Source: Gordionus sp. m RMFG-2023 (lineage: Eukaryota > Nematomorpha > Gordioida > Chordodea > Parachordodidae). From it: 64,000 nucleotides of DNA. The position numbers and the translations under genes are program-made. Shown here piece after piece: positions 37,100 to 49,140 of the stretch; positions within the stretch are counted from its first letter, which is position 1, and each line of letters starts with the position of its first letter. The stretch is taken from assembly GCF_954871325.1 (NCBI RefSeq), contig NC_088775.1:41827561-41891560 (forward strand), read 5' to 3'. The notes under the pieces are model-generated. The model saw nothing but the letters and a program-made list of their open reading frames with translations, did not search any database and had not been told where the DNA came from.

Positions 37100-38074
37100 T
37101 TGGTTTATACCGAGTCTATCATAAAATAAAACTACATGACAGGTAAATTTTGACCCATGTCAACTCTCTACTAAGATTTAGGTTATACCTAAAACGAATT
37201 ATTTGTTATTCGATTCGATTTGATTCGACTCGATTCGTATTTTACGAATACGAATAACACAATTATTTGATTCGAAAATTCGAATCGAATTCGAATAAGG
37301 AAAATATATTAATCGTCGAATAATTTTTTGTCTATTATTCGATCGAATTATTCGAGATTATTCGATAAAAATAATTTAAATTAATAAATATCGAAAAATA
37401 ATCATATATTATTAGTAGGAATTATTTGCATTTATTCCTATTTAATAAAATTTCCTAGGAATAATGAAGAAATATTTTATATTTCTAAATGTTGTTAACG
37501 GCTGTTTTTATTCGAATAATTCATAATACAAAATTAACTTCCGAAAATTGTTTTATGATGGACGAAGAAAGTATTTATTTATATGTAATTTATAACACAT
37601 ATACAATTATAAATAACTAGTAGCAATCCCGTCAAGAATGACGGGCTAAACAGATTTATCTCGGTTACTGATGCTTACTACCTTAAGGTACTACATATCA
37701 AATTTGTATTTTGTTTATTTTCCATTTGGATAGGCACTACCAAATATATTTATAATATATATTTGAAAAATCGTGATTTTTGGAAAGACTCTATGGTCTA
37801 GTCAATGACATATAATATACCTAGACTGACGATTCATTCATTGCTGGGGTCTCATGTTAAAAGCTGCTTATATTTTCTAATTTTTTGAAATTAAAAAAAC
37901 AAATATATATTATCCTAATTTTATGATCAAGATTGATGTTATTTGTAAATATGTTATTTTAAAAAGATTTTTCAATATTTGAAGATATTTGCCATTCAGA
38001 TTTACCTAATAAGTATATTAATAATTATGATTGATATTTGATAATGGTTTTTTTTCCATTTATGTAAGTAGACT

Positions 38075-38400
38075 ATGAGCTATTGTTGTGCAATATCATG
38101 CAATTCAAAATCTAGTAATAATAGAAAATCTTTTCATAAGTAGATTTTAATCATATAATTTATTATGTATAAATAATATTTGAATATTAAATTTATCTCC
38201 AGATTCCCTCTAAAGAATCATATCTTATTATCAACAAAATGGTTAAAGGCAATTAATAGAAAAAACTTCAACCCCACCAAATATTTTAAAAGATGTGGTG
38301 ATCATTTCACCAATGATAGTTTTATTCCATCTGTTACGGGGCAACGAAGTTAAAAGGAAGGATCTCTACCATTTTCAAAATACCCATTCCTTTTAAGGAT
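38075..38400 (+). pseudogene. THAP DNA-binding domain of a P-like transposase, two exons
   Basis: Exon 1 (38075-38139) reads MSYCCAISCNSKSSNNRKSF. A 63-bp intron (gtagat...ctccag) keeps phase, and exon 2 from 38203 reads FPLKNHILLSTKWLKAINRK and then RCGDHFTNDSF. The C-x4-C...C-x2-H zinc ligands, the FP doublet, the conserved W and the HF after the last ligand are all in place for a C2CH THAP finger. A stop follows shortly after (GQRS), before the expected terminal AVPTIF-like box (GSLPF here). Confidence 0.82.
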
Positions 38401-39069
38401 ATATGATTATAATATAAATATTTAATGTTCCTAACCCATGAAACATAGTCATTAGAAGGGAAAACATATAGGATTAAGTCCCCGAAAACTTGGATCTCCT
38501 TATAATTGAGTATTTTAAGTTTTAAATAAAAAATATCACTTTTTACATTAATTTTAATACTTTTTAAATGAATTCACTTTATGTTGAAAAACATAATATC
38601 AATTGCCAAAGCTGATAAAATATTCATATATATATTTATTTTAAAATATTCTTCAAAGATAACAAATAATCTGAATAATACTATTACAGTTTCAAACTCT
38701 ATAAAAAAAATTGATCATAACTATGCTGCTAATAACTAATCCTTAACCAGAAAGGTTAATTAATATTACTTCAAAAAACAATAATAACCTTTTTATTTAA
38801 AAAATATATTTTTTTTAGAGAAAATATTTTCCAAAAACAATTGACACTTTAAATATTGTAGATTTGGAGGAGCCAGCTAGTCATGTAAGCCCTATTTATT
38901 AAAATTCTTGTGTGATTTATTATTTTTCTATATTTTAATTAAGAGAAAATATGCTTCACAAACAATAGCCAATTATCACAATGATCATATATATACAGCC
39001 AATTTATCATTTTTATCAAGAAAGATCAAATATCAAGATAAATATATTTTAAAATTAAGAAAAAAATAG

Positions 39070-40270
39070 AAGGCCTCTTATAAGAGGGAAACTATAAGAA
39101 ATAAGAAGATTATCGATTTAAAGTCAATTATGAAACAATTGAAGAATAAAATTTTAATATGTGGTGAAGGGGAGGATGTATTGGAAAAAATTTTTAAAAA
39201 CATCCCTTTAGCTTTTATCAAAACCCAATTACACAGTGGAGGCATAAAAAAATCCACGGAGAATAAAATTTACCCAAGAAATGAAACAATTTGCCTCCAC
39301 TGTTCATTTTTATTCTCCAAAAGCATGTAAATACTTAAGGGATCAATTTTGCCTACCATCAGAATCTACATTGAGAACTTGGAGCCGACAAATTAAAATA
39401 AGGCTAGTGGGAATTGGGGGGGGGGATTATTATTAGGACCTAACCCCAAACTCAAGTATTTTATTTAGCATTATATATAATTTGTATATTTATTGCTTTT
39501 CATATTTTAGATATCTTTTATCCTACAAAACATCTTAAGATCATCTTGAGCTCTTCTTTAGCAAGCAGATGAGGTTCTAATAATAACCCTTCTGCCTATC
39601 AATTACGATCAGCTATAAGAGGCGTTATGATAGCAAAGATGGGAGCATTAAGCACAGGTAATTGTATTCCACTCGATAATACAAACCTTTTTTGTGGAGA
39701 TTATAAAAAAAATGATTATGATTATGACAATATAGATGCTATAGATTTTTCATTTATAGATGTTCCAAATATCCCAAAATTATCACCATTCGTTGATATG
39801 CAACCTATATATCAGGATATATAACACGTAACTTTTATCTGAAAAAAAGGTAAAGTGTTATATATGTATTTCTGCAATGACTGATAAAATTGTAAAGATC
39901 AAGGGAGCTGTAATTTAATTAAAATTAAAAACAGTCAGTGATTAATAATTCCTTCCAGAAATGTATCTAGATTATGCCAATATGCTGAAAGTGGTTTCCG
40001 TACATTTGAACATAATAATCAAATTAAAAGGCCTTGTATATTTAAACGAATAGTATCATTTGTGATTCGAAAGTGATAGAAACAAATATTTTATAATCTG
40101 GTAGATCACATGCTTGATCAAGAAGAAGCATCTAGCCATTATCAACAATTAATAAGATTAATAGTTGAACGTTACATAAACATAAGATTTTATCATTTTG
40201 CAGATAGACAAAATAAAAATGAAAATACCAACATTCGTCAGAAGCTGACCAAAAAACAATAAATATATCT
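39070..40270 (+). pseudogene. P-element/THAP9-like transposase remnants, catalytic middle mostly missing
   Basis: After a basic coiled-coil-like stretch comes 39130-39327 (DVLEKIFKNIPLAF), then in a shifted frame QFASTVHFYSPKACKYLRDQ and STLRTWSRQIK, the well-known P-transposase block. The next recognisable part, about 39565-39822, has NNNPSAYQLRSAIRGV and GNCIPLD, which belong near the C terminus, followed at 39850-40060 by a broken cysteine-containing tail and LCQYAESGFRTFE. Roughly 400 residues that should lie between the two blocks, including the RNase H-like core, are absent. The copy could not transpose by itself. Confidence 0.78.
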
Positions 40271-40299
40271 ATATGATCTTTTTAAATTTAAATGATATT

Positions 40300-41136
40300 A
40301 GATATATATTGTAACTATATATATATAAATATAAATGATATTTATAAAATTTTTTTGTGATACATGAATATTATTTCTATTTATTAATTATAATAAACAA
40401 TTATTGATTTTCATCATTTAAATAATAAGCCCATAATATTATATTAAGAAAATCTTCAAAAAATAAAAAGGTAAGATTAAGCCAAATTTATCTGAAGTCT
40501 TAGAAATGTTTTATTATTCTTTATCTATATTTTTTTTATTGATAAAATAAACTGGATAATATAATATAAGGAAAAATAATTTTTTATTTGCAATACATAT
40601 TATCCTAAGATATATATATTAAATCAATATGATCCAATTAGCACAACTGATTAAAATATTACGTGATATGTGATAAAAGCGTTTTCGCCCTCTGGTTGTG
40701 GGTACAACAGTGCTACGCTAGGTTTTCCTCAAAATCCATCAAACTGGATAGTTAATTAGGGAAAGAAAATAAGGAGCCCTTCACACGTTTGTGGGCAAGC
40801 CGCACGTACTTGTAGGCGCAACATTTCTGAAAAAGTTGCTTAAACCTCTATAGGCTTAGTAAAAAGGAATGGGGTAAAAAAAGAGCCTATACCCTAGAAT
40901 TACAGTATAATTTAATTACTTTAAAGGTGAATGATGGCTGATTTTAAGTTTAAATTCTTTAATGTAAGTTTTGATGATTACTATCACTATTGAGATTTAA
41001 TGTTCATATATCTGTAAATAAATATGATTAAAATAAAAAAATTTGCCTGAACAGTAGATATAGTGTTATTTTTTTATTAATGATTCAACCCATACTGAAA
41101 TTTCTAAAGATTTCTAATGGTGCAGACTTCAAGAAT
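40300..41136. other. AT-rich interior of the P-like element
   Basis: No coding sequence was recognised. A less AT-rich patch at 40680-40880 (gttttcgccctctggttgtg and onwards) is unassigned. Confidence 0.35.
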
Positions 41137-43525
41137 ATAATTTTTATGTCAATTTATTGATATTTAAATTTAAAAAATATAATTATCACATAACTCAAAA
41201 TAGTTTCCTATATATATATTGACAATTTAATTTAAATGTCGTTTATAATAAATTGATCTTTTTAAAGTTAAAATTGAACATTCGTTTTTTAAGTAAATTG
41301 ATTTATATAATATAAAATATAAAATTTAATATTAGTTTATAAGCAAATTGATTTTTTAAAATATAAAAGTTGTTTTTAACAAAAAGAAAGAAACAATTCT
41401 TATTACATTTGAAATATTTTAAGTTACACCATAAATAGCTTAAGGATGTAAAAAAAAAAACAATTTTTTAAAGTTAAGATAAAATACATGAGTGTCACTG
41501 TTTAACATTTCACACTTTTTTTTTATTTCTTATTTGCCCTCTGTCTATAATTTTTGTCGTTTGTCATTCTTGCTCGTTAACCCCTTTGTTGATCTTTTTT
41601 TGTTGTACGTTTTATCAATTTAGTTCCACACACAAAATAAACTAATTTTGTTTTAATATAAGGAAGAGAAAAAAATTTATTATCAAATTTAATTCATTAT
41701 AAAATTTTCAAATTTTCTAGGCAACACACTATTTCTAACTGGTCTTTGAACGTTGCGATTCTGATCATTCACTTGTACATTTTGGTTTCTTGGTTCATCA
41801 CCTCCCCTTCTAAAATTCAATGTATAAGGTGATGCATTATTATTAACATTCGCTTTAAAAACTGTTGCACCATTAGAAGAAGGTTCAACATTAGTTGATC
41901 TCTTTTTTATTTGGTCCAAGTGTCTTTTTATAATTTTGTTCCCAGTATCTATCTCATACAACAAATTTCCGTTTTTGCGTATTATTGTACCTTTTTCCCA
42001 ATTATTATCCTTAAAAGTTTTATGCCATATGCTGTCTCCTATTTCTATATCCCTATCTATTGATATCCTGCGATTTAGTATATGATCTCTTTCATACCTC
42101 GGTTTTATCAACTCTATTTTGTCCTAATCATTCTGGAGAACATTACTTCGCTTGGTATTTTGTTGGTCGTTGCGTTGGGTGTATTACGATAATTAAAAAG
42201 AAACTTTTCTAGAGCTATGTCTACGTCTATTTTATTATTATTTTCCATATTCCTTTTCATATTCATTTTCATTAATCTAATCATACGCTCACATTGGCCA
42301 TTAGACTGTTGGTGGTGAGGTGCGGTGAGTAAGTGTTCGATTTCGTGATCTTCGCAAAATTTCTTAAATAATTTACTGGTAAAGTTAGTTCCATTATCAC
42401 TGACTATTCTATTAGGTATACCAAATTAACTTATTATTTTCATCAATTCTTTAATCGTTGATTCCGTAGTTGTGTTTCTCATTCTCCTAATAATAGGAAA
42501 TTTGCTGAAGGCGTCAACACATACCATAAAATTATTATCTTTGAACTCTGCAAAGTCTATGTGTACGCGCTCGAATACTTTCGTTGCTGATTCCCATGGG
42601 TTTTGAATATTATGAGGATTGTCTGCGTATTTATTGCAAGCATCGCAATTCTTTACCTCCTGATCTATTTCTGCATTTAAACCAGGCCACCACAGATACT
42701 CTCTCGCTAATGATTTTGTTTTTCCAGCACCGAGATGCCCATTATGAAACTCTTGTAAAATCTCTTTTCTCATACCTTTCAGTATTATGATCCTATTCTC
42801 TTTAAAAAGGCAACCTTTGATAAAACTCAATTCCAATACCATATTTTTATACGTTTTGTTCTTTATCTGCGTTCGGATGGATTCCATTGTCATCTATATC
42901 GTGACCTAGAAACCGTAGTTTTTTCATCAAAAATATACTTTTTGTGAAGTTTGGTGTAAGCCCATACTTTGATATTTTGTCAAATACCATTTTTATGTTG
43001 TTCACGTGAGTTTCATCGTCCTCCCCAGTAATCAATAAGTCATCAATATAAAACACGACGTCTTTCATGTTCACGAAAACATTGTCCATAGTTTGTTGAA
43101 ATATTGCTGACGAAGTTTTTAATCCAAACGGAAGTCTTGTAAACCTGAAATAGCCTAATATAATTTTTATGTCAATTTATTGATATTTAAATTTAAAAAA
43201 TATAATTATCACATAACTCAAAATAGTTTCCTATATATATTGACAATTTAATTTAAATGTCGTTTATAATAAATTGATCTTTTTAAAGTTAAAATTGAAC
43301 ATTCGTTTTTTAAGTAAATTGATTTATATAATATAAAATATAAAATTTAATATTAGTTTATAAGCAAATTGATTTTTTAAAATATAAAAGTTGTTTTTAA
43401 CAAAAAGAAAGAAACAATTCTTATTACATTTGAAATATTTTAAGTTACGCCATAAATAGCTTAAGGATGTAAAAAAAACAATTTTTTAAAGTTAAGATAA
43501 AATACATGAGTGTCACTGTTTAACA
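41137..43525 (-). mobile_element. Ty3/gypsy fossil with two near-identical LTRs, nested in the P-like element
   Basis: Direct repeats of about 370 bp at 41137-41506 and 43157-43525 differ at only a few sites by eye, so the insertion is fairly young. Between them, on the minus strand, are the middle of reverse transcriptase (VVFYIDDLLITGEDDETHV), integrase zinc-finger and core parts (HNGHLGAGKTKS, LWWPGLNAEI, CVDAFSKFPIIRRM) and the integrase tail. The element is broken and much shorter than a full one. Its pol is close to that of the 46-53 kb element, but the LTRs differ, so it is a sister family. Confidence 0.85.
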
Positions 43526-43549
43526 CATACAATACAGTAATCATAGTCT

Positions 43550-44375
43550 ATGTTCAATTTAATGTAATAATTTTAGCTTTAAAGGGAATTGAGTGGGATA
43601 AAAATATTTAGTATAAAATTGGATGATCCTTTGCTCTTATAAATTGCAAAAGGATGTAGATATGTACAATCAAGAGTGGAATGAAATGTTAAATAATTGT
43701 GTGATCTTTTGGTTCTTATATTTACAGGAATAAGGAATTCAATATATCAAATTGTGTGACCCTTCACTTAACTTTGGATCTGATATACTCAACAATTTAA
43801 AGTAGATCAAATGTAACTATTCCATTTTAGAAGGTATATGTGTAAGTAAACTTATAATTGCAAAAGGAAGTGTATAATATTATAATAAATCTAATTGTAT
43901 GGTTATTTTATACTTAATGAGTGGAATAAAAAAAATTCAATATAAAATTGCATGTCTTTTAATCCTTATAAAGAATATTGTGTAAACTTATAAATTACAA
44001 AATAATGTAGATTTATACAATCAAGAGTGGAATGAAATGTTCAATAACCAAATTGTGTGGTCTTTTAGATCTATCTGATATACACAACAAAGTTAAAATA
44101 GATCAAATGTAACTATTCCAGTTTAAGGGTATATGTGTAAAAAAAGATGTATTTATCTACATTATAGTTAATAAATTCTACTTCCTTAAAAGGGATTTAT
44201 AGATGCAATATCATTACAGTTCTAAAAACTTGTCCATAATTAGGGTTCCACAAGTACCAAAACCTTTCCTGGTGTAACTAAGGGATTCACAAATGCAAGA
44301 TCATTACAGTTCTATATATGTCCATAATTAGGGTTCCACAAGTACCAAAACCTTTCTTTAGATGTAACTATCTAT
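43550..44375. repeat. Tandem repeats in the right part of the P-like element
   Basis: Two diverged copies of about 350 bp (about 43560-43860 and 43915-44135) share caatcaagagtggaatgaaa and gatcaaatgtaactattcca landmarks. They are followed by two copies of about 90 bp (about 44189-44279 and 44280-44370) sharing catggttccaca-like blocks ending ccacaagtaccaaaaccttt. Internal subterminal repeats of this kind are common transposase-binding or replication-slippage products in DNA transposons. Confidence 0.7.
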
Positions 44376-45044
44376 GTACTGTCCATGATTCAAATGTATA
44401 TAAGATAAGAAAATTCATGTTATAATTATAAATTGTATAAGCTGGAAGTACATAATTAACAAAATATCTTATCTTGAGGATCTTCTGATAAATGTAAAGC
44501 TAAAATAATTCCATAACTTTGAATATTCTTCATAGGACTTCAATTAGTGTTTACATGGCATACCCGCCACCGATGTTATAGTTTGATCTAAAAGTTGGTA
44601 TTTATAATATTTCCATTCATTTACTTGGTAGTAAGCATCATTAACCATATTTCTCCTTTGTTTGATGTTGGAGAAATCATAAATTTGACTTTTTGCAAAA
44701 ACTTTGTGTTTAAAAAATTTGATGGTATATTTGTCTTCTACATGATATGAATATTATATTGATTTTTCTACAATATATAATATACTATATATGTATGCTT
44801 CTATATTATCTTAATTTGTTTGTCTTTTATCCATAGTTAAATTTTACAAAATAAATTTAATATGCCATATTTTTTAATTTACGGTTAAATAAAATTTTCG
44901 AATTGAATCGAATATTCGACGAATCGAATCAAATAATCATTTTATTATTCGTACTAATACGAATAATGAATTATTCGATTTAAACGAATCGAATACGAAT
45001 AATACAATTATTCGATTCTATTTTTTTGTAGGTCTAATTTAGGT

Positions 45045-46061
45045 TAATTTTATTAAAAAGAATTAATATATTTATTATATCTATTAAGAGCGTAAAAATA
45101 TGTTGCATATAAAAAAAATTAAATTTCTATTTAATAAACGATATTTCTCCGTATCGTGACTTGGTAATTAAAAATAGATTATATTCTATTTTTAAACAAA
45201 ATGATAACTTTCAGGATTTTAAATACACATTAAACATACAAATCTATGTTTTATAACAATAATTTGTATTTTATTATTCAATTTACAACATAAAAAAACA
45301 AATCAGTGATAAAGAAATGTACATTTTTTATCATGACGATTATTTTTACAAATAAAAAGAAGAATAATAAAAATTTTTACATGTTATTTTAATATACTTT
45401 TATATATTATGCTATTTTTTAATAAGCGATTAGCGTAATTCGGATAATTTATCTAATTTTAATATGTTACTTTTCAAGATAGGAAATTATATGAAGAATC
45501 AAGTGTGGGCAAATTTTCAAAAAAACGTTGTCAAATATAAATAAAAATATCTTTCAAATTTTTTTTAATATAATTAAAAATATATAGTAAATCCGTTTTA
45601 GAGAGTGTTAATAATGTTAACTTTTACTTCCTTTGTTATATATTGCTTAACCTTAAAATAACTTTTACTCTTTATATCACTCCCAATGATTTGATCACTC
45701 TTATTGTATTCACTAACCTAAAATTGACTTATCTTTTGTTATTTATTTATATTTTAAATTGAATTAATATTTTTTTTTTCTTTTTATATTAAGGTAATTA
45801 AATTGAATTGAATTTTTTGTTATTTCTTTTATAATAACTTTATTTTAATTTATTTGAAAATTCGACTATTTGTTTTTTGTTGTGATAATAACATTTTTTA
45901 TAATCTATTCATTTAGAAGATTGCAAATTTTTTTGAAATAAAATAATTATATTAAACAAATCTTAAGTAAAGTTATCTCATACCCTGATACCTCCAATAA
46001 CATCACAGATCATATAATAAATTTGCGCATAATTATATTGAACAAAAAAATGAATTATATT
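45045..46061. other. AT-rich spacer, nothing recognised
   Basis: Long A/T runs without open frames or repeats that I can place separate the P-like element from the left LTR of the next gypsy fossil. Confidence 0.4.
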
Positions 46062-46485
46062 TAAAGTTTTCTAAAAATAGATGAATGTTACGAGTTCAAT
46101 TTTATTTAATTTAGAATAAATCTAAGTTACGAGTTTAATTTTATTTAATTTATTTTAAAATTTTTACATCTCTTTTAAAACTAAAATATCATGCTTATTG
46201 TAATGTATTTTAATAGTAAACGAGTTTTTCTTATTCTTTTATTTTGTAATGTAAAAAATCAAAATCAGCCTTTATTATTCAAATTAATCTCAAAATATAT
46301 AATAATAATAAAAATAAACATTTTACAAAAAAATAACAAAAAACAACAATTTAATACACATCACTTATATAACAATTTACATATTAATATAATAATTTAT
46401 ATAAAAAAAATCAATTTATATAAACATAAAAAAAAACAATTTAAAGGTTAGTATTAATAGGTCATATCAACATTCCACCCTTTAA

Positions 46486-48825
46486 CCCTTTAGGTTCCCT
46501 CATAAAATTAATATGATGCAACACGATATTTACTAATTTTTTTATTGATTCTAATATAATATAATATAAAACACACAAAAAAAGTTTTTTAAATTCAAAA
46601 TGGCGGCTCTCCCTGGTGGTTTTAAATTCATATCATTGACACCTTATGGAAACTTTCAAAACAATTTCTATTTTTATTTAGACAGAGTGGTACGTTGCAT
46701 GATTTGCACGACCACCATGTTCTTCTGGGATTTAACTTTGTACTACAGAAGGTACACCTTCGTGAGGTTCCTGCTTGAGGTTGATGAGCTGAATTTTTTA
46801 GTCTAATTTCTGGAAGGATATAAGGTTTATTATTTTTTCTTTGCATTGATATATAATTATTATCATTATGAATATTATCATCCCTATTAACATTTTTACA
46901 GTATGCCAATTCGCTAGCAATTATTTGTCTTCGGAATTCTTTCGATGAGAGTTTATTATCTGTAAGAATATTGTATATTATGAATGAATTGATAATCGCC
47001 GCATCTATCAGCCAAAAGAATATTGGTAGCCACCATTTTCGCCACTTTCGCGAAATTTCATATAAAGACTTTAAATGGTCGAAATGGTCAACAGACCCCA
47101 TATATTTATTATACATCTTTATCATTATTGGACATTTTACGTCAAAAACTTCCCCTTTTTTATTTTTTCTCTTCACAGTATCCACTGATCTCGGATCAAT
47201 ATAATTGGACATTATAAATACGTCACGATTATCTCGCCATTTAATTATACTTATATATTTTTGTCACTTCTCCAGTCAAACTCACCTCTTTTTAATTTTG
47301 TTTCCATATTCTTTATGGGCAAGTATCTCCTATTTTTGTTTAGTGTTCCGCTAGCATATATACCTTTCTTTTTTAAATCGGCCATTAGAGTATAACTCGT
47401 AAAATAATTATCGAAAAATATATGATTTTGAAGTCCGTCACAAAACTTTGTTACAACATTATAACCAAGATTACTTTCAACCTCTTTATTTTTCCCAACA
47501 TAGATATTAAAATCATTCATATATCCTGAATTATCGCATCTCATCCAAACCTAAAAATATAGTTTAGCCGAAATAAATAATGACAAAATTTACACATTAC
47601 CTTGAAACCGCGTTTCGTGGGTTTCTTAGGCATGTATTGCCTAAATCCTATACGGCCTTTGAACCTAATCATTCCTTCGTCAATTGCTTGATATTCCGAG
47701 GGAAGAAAATATTTCAAGCAAGAGGAACGGATATTATCAATGAATGGTCTTATTTTGTATAATTTATCATAATTTTCATCATTTCTCGATGGTTCTAAGA
47801 TATTGTCATTTATATGGATGTGGGCCATAAGCCAAATAAAACGTTTTACTTTCATTATGGATGAAACAAAATTGTCATGGAATTCTGGTTTAGAACTCCA
47901 ATAATCTTTGTAATTTGCCATAGTTTTAATTCCAAAGAGTATATGAAGACATAAAAATTTTCTTATTTCTGTAGGATTAGTTGGTTGATATTTAATATTT
48001 TTTTGTTGGGCATATAAATTGGTATTGAATGTAATTGTATTTATTAGAGAATCATTAATAAATTTCTTATATATATCTGATGGATACAATGGGTCCGTTT
48101 TTAAAGATGATATTGGACCTGATATTTTATCAAATTCTAATGCTGGTTGTGAAGAATATTTCTTGGTCCAGATAGGATTATTATGGTTTGTAGCAGATTG
48201 ATCATACGCATCTTGTTCAGAATTGTCATCAATTTCAATTTGATAAGGTGTATCCGATTCATAATCATCACTATCAATTTGGTAACGTGTATCCGATTCA
48301 TAATCATCTTCGGAATCAGTGGATGAGTTGTCTAACGAAGAACCTTCAGATGGAATGTCCAGATAATCATCCATATATATAACAAGCTAAAATTATTGCG
48401 AAATGAGTTGGCAAAATTTATCAATTATTTAAAAAAATAAATATTAAAAATATTATTGTTAAGTGGCAGTGGTTAGTTTAATATACCACATTAAAAAGAT
48501 CAAAATAATATATAAATATTATTTATTTGAGCAAAAATAAATATTAGAAAGATAGATAAAATAGTGAGGAATATATATTTAAAAATATTTGATAAATATA
48601 CTTACTTATAATTAAAATTGGAATTTTAAGAAAAATCACCGTAAAAAACGTATTTTGAAATAAAGGCGCGAAAAAAAAAATTAAAAAATAACTCCTCCAC
48701 AAACATATGAAAAAGAATATCTTTTAATATATATTCGTGGTGGTTTCATTTTATATGATCAACTCCTTTAGAAGATATAAAGGTTAAAAGGTGGTTTTAT
48801 ATTTGCACTACCGCGACCGAAAGGG
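46486..48825 (-). mobile_element. piggyBac transposon, 2,340 bp, nearly intact, TTAA target
   Basis: Ends CCCTTTAGG... and ...CCGAAAGGG are flanked by TTAA (46482-46485 and 48826-48829), the defining target of the superfamily. It lies inside the gypsy fossil, just within its left LTR, so it is younger. The minus-strand transposase fills the middle and has a canonical intron; only one clear frame disruption was seen. Size and layout match an autonomous piggyBac. Confidence 0.92.
46628..48374 (-). CDS. piggyBac transposase (DDE_Tnp_1_7), one intron, one apparent frameshift
   Basis: The N-terminal exon (48374-47601) starts MDDYLDIPSEGSSLD with an acidic Ser/Asp tail, then LYPSDIYKKF, LCLHILFGIKTM and AIDEGMIRFKGRIGF with the first catalytic Asp, ending RGFK at gtaatg. 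A 50-bp intron (47600-47551) ends tttttag and resumes in phase with VWMRCDNSGYMNDF. The second Asp is in FFDNYFTS. After FDWRSDKNI the frame shifts by one and continues as KWRDNRDVFIMSNYIDP. The third Asp is in MGSVDHFDHLKSLY. The C terminus has the cysteine-rich RING-like finger RRCTFC...CKSCNVPLC...C. All three catalytic Asp are present; without the frameshift near 47260 it would be a full-length enzyme. Confidence 0.9.
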
Positions 48826-48829
48826 TTAA

Positions 48830-49140
48830 AAAATGATCTCCACTCAGGTTTTTCTTGCATGTGTATCTTATCGTACAGTCAACGTTTCTTGATAGTTTTA
48901 TTGTCATCATTAGTATATTTCATTAACTTTTATTGAAAGTTTATTTAAAAGAAAAATATTTTATTATATATATTATATATATATATTTAGTCTTTATTTC
49001 ATTATAAAATTATCGAATTTTTTGGGCAAAATTATATTCCTGCTTGGTCTTTGACTTAGAAGTCTTGTATACCTAAATTTTGATCGTCTTCTAAAACTTA
49101 CAATAAAAGGTAATGCATTTTCAATATTTGTTTTTAAATG
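48830..49140. other. Gypsy internal 3' non-coding stretch after the piggyBac insertion
   Basis: This continues the gypsy fossil between its integrase end and left LTR. It is AT-rich with a short ta/at run at 48963-48990. No separate feature. Confidence 0.4.

Larger units (their letters stand above)
37184..45036 (+). mobile_element. P-superfamily (THAP) transposon, 7,853 bp, internally rearranged, perfect 8-bp TSD
   Basis: Ends TATACCTAAAACGAATT... and ...TTTTTTTGTAGGTCTA are flanked by ATTTAGGT on both sides (37176-37183 and 45037-45044). Subterminal regions of about 180 bp at each end are packed with ATTCGATTCGA/CGAATCGAAT words in both orientations. The plus strand has a THAP domain and P-element transposase pieces (38.08-40.1 kb). 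An LTR-flanked gypsy fossil lies inside at 41137-43525, and tandem repeats occupy 43550-44370. An 8-bp TSD suits both P and hAT; the THAP domain and transposase text decide for P. Confidence 0.8.

Noticed and set aside
37200-37370. ATTCGA/TCGAAT-rich stretch that might be a CRISPR-like or satellite array
   Set aside because: It is the subterminal repeat zone of the P-like element, mirrored at 44880-45020; units are irregular and there are no spacers.
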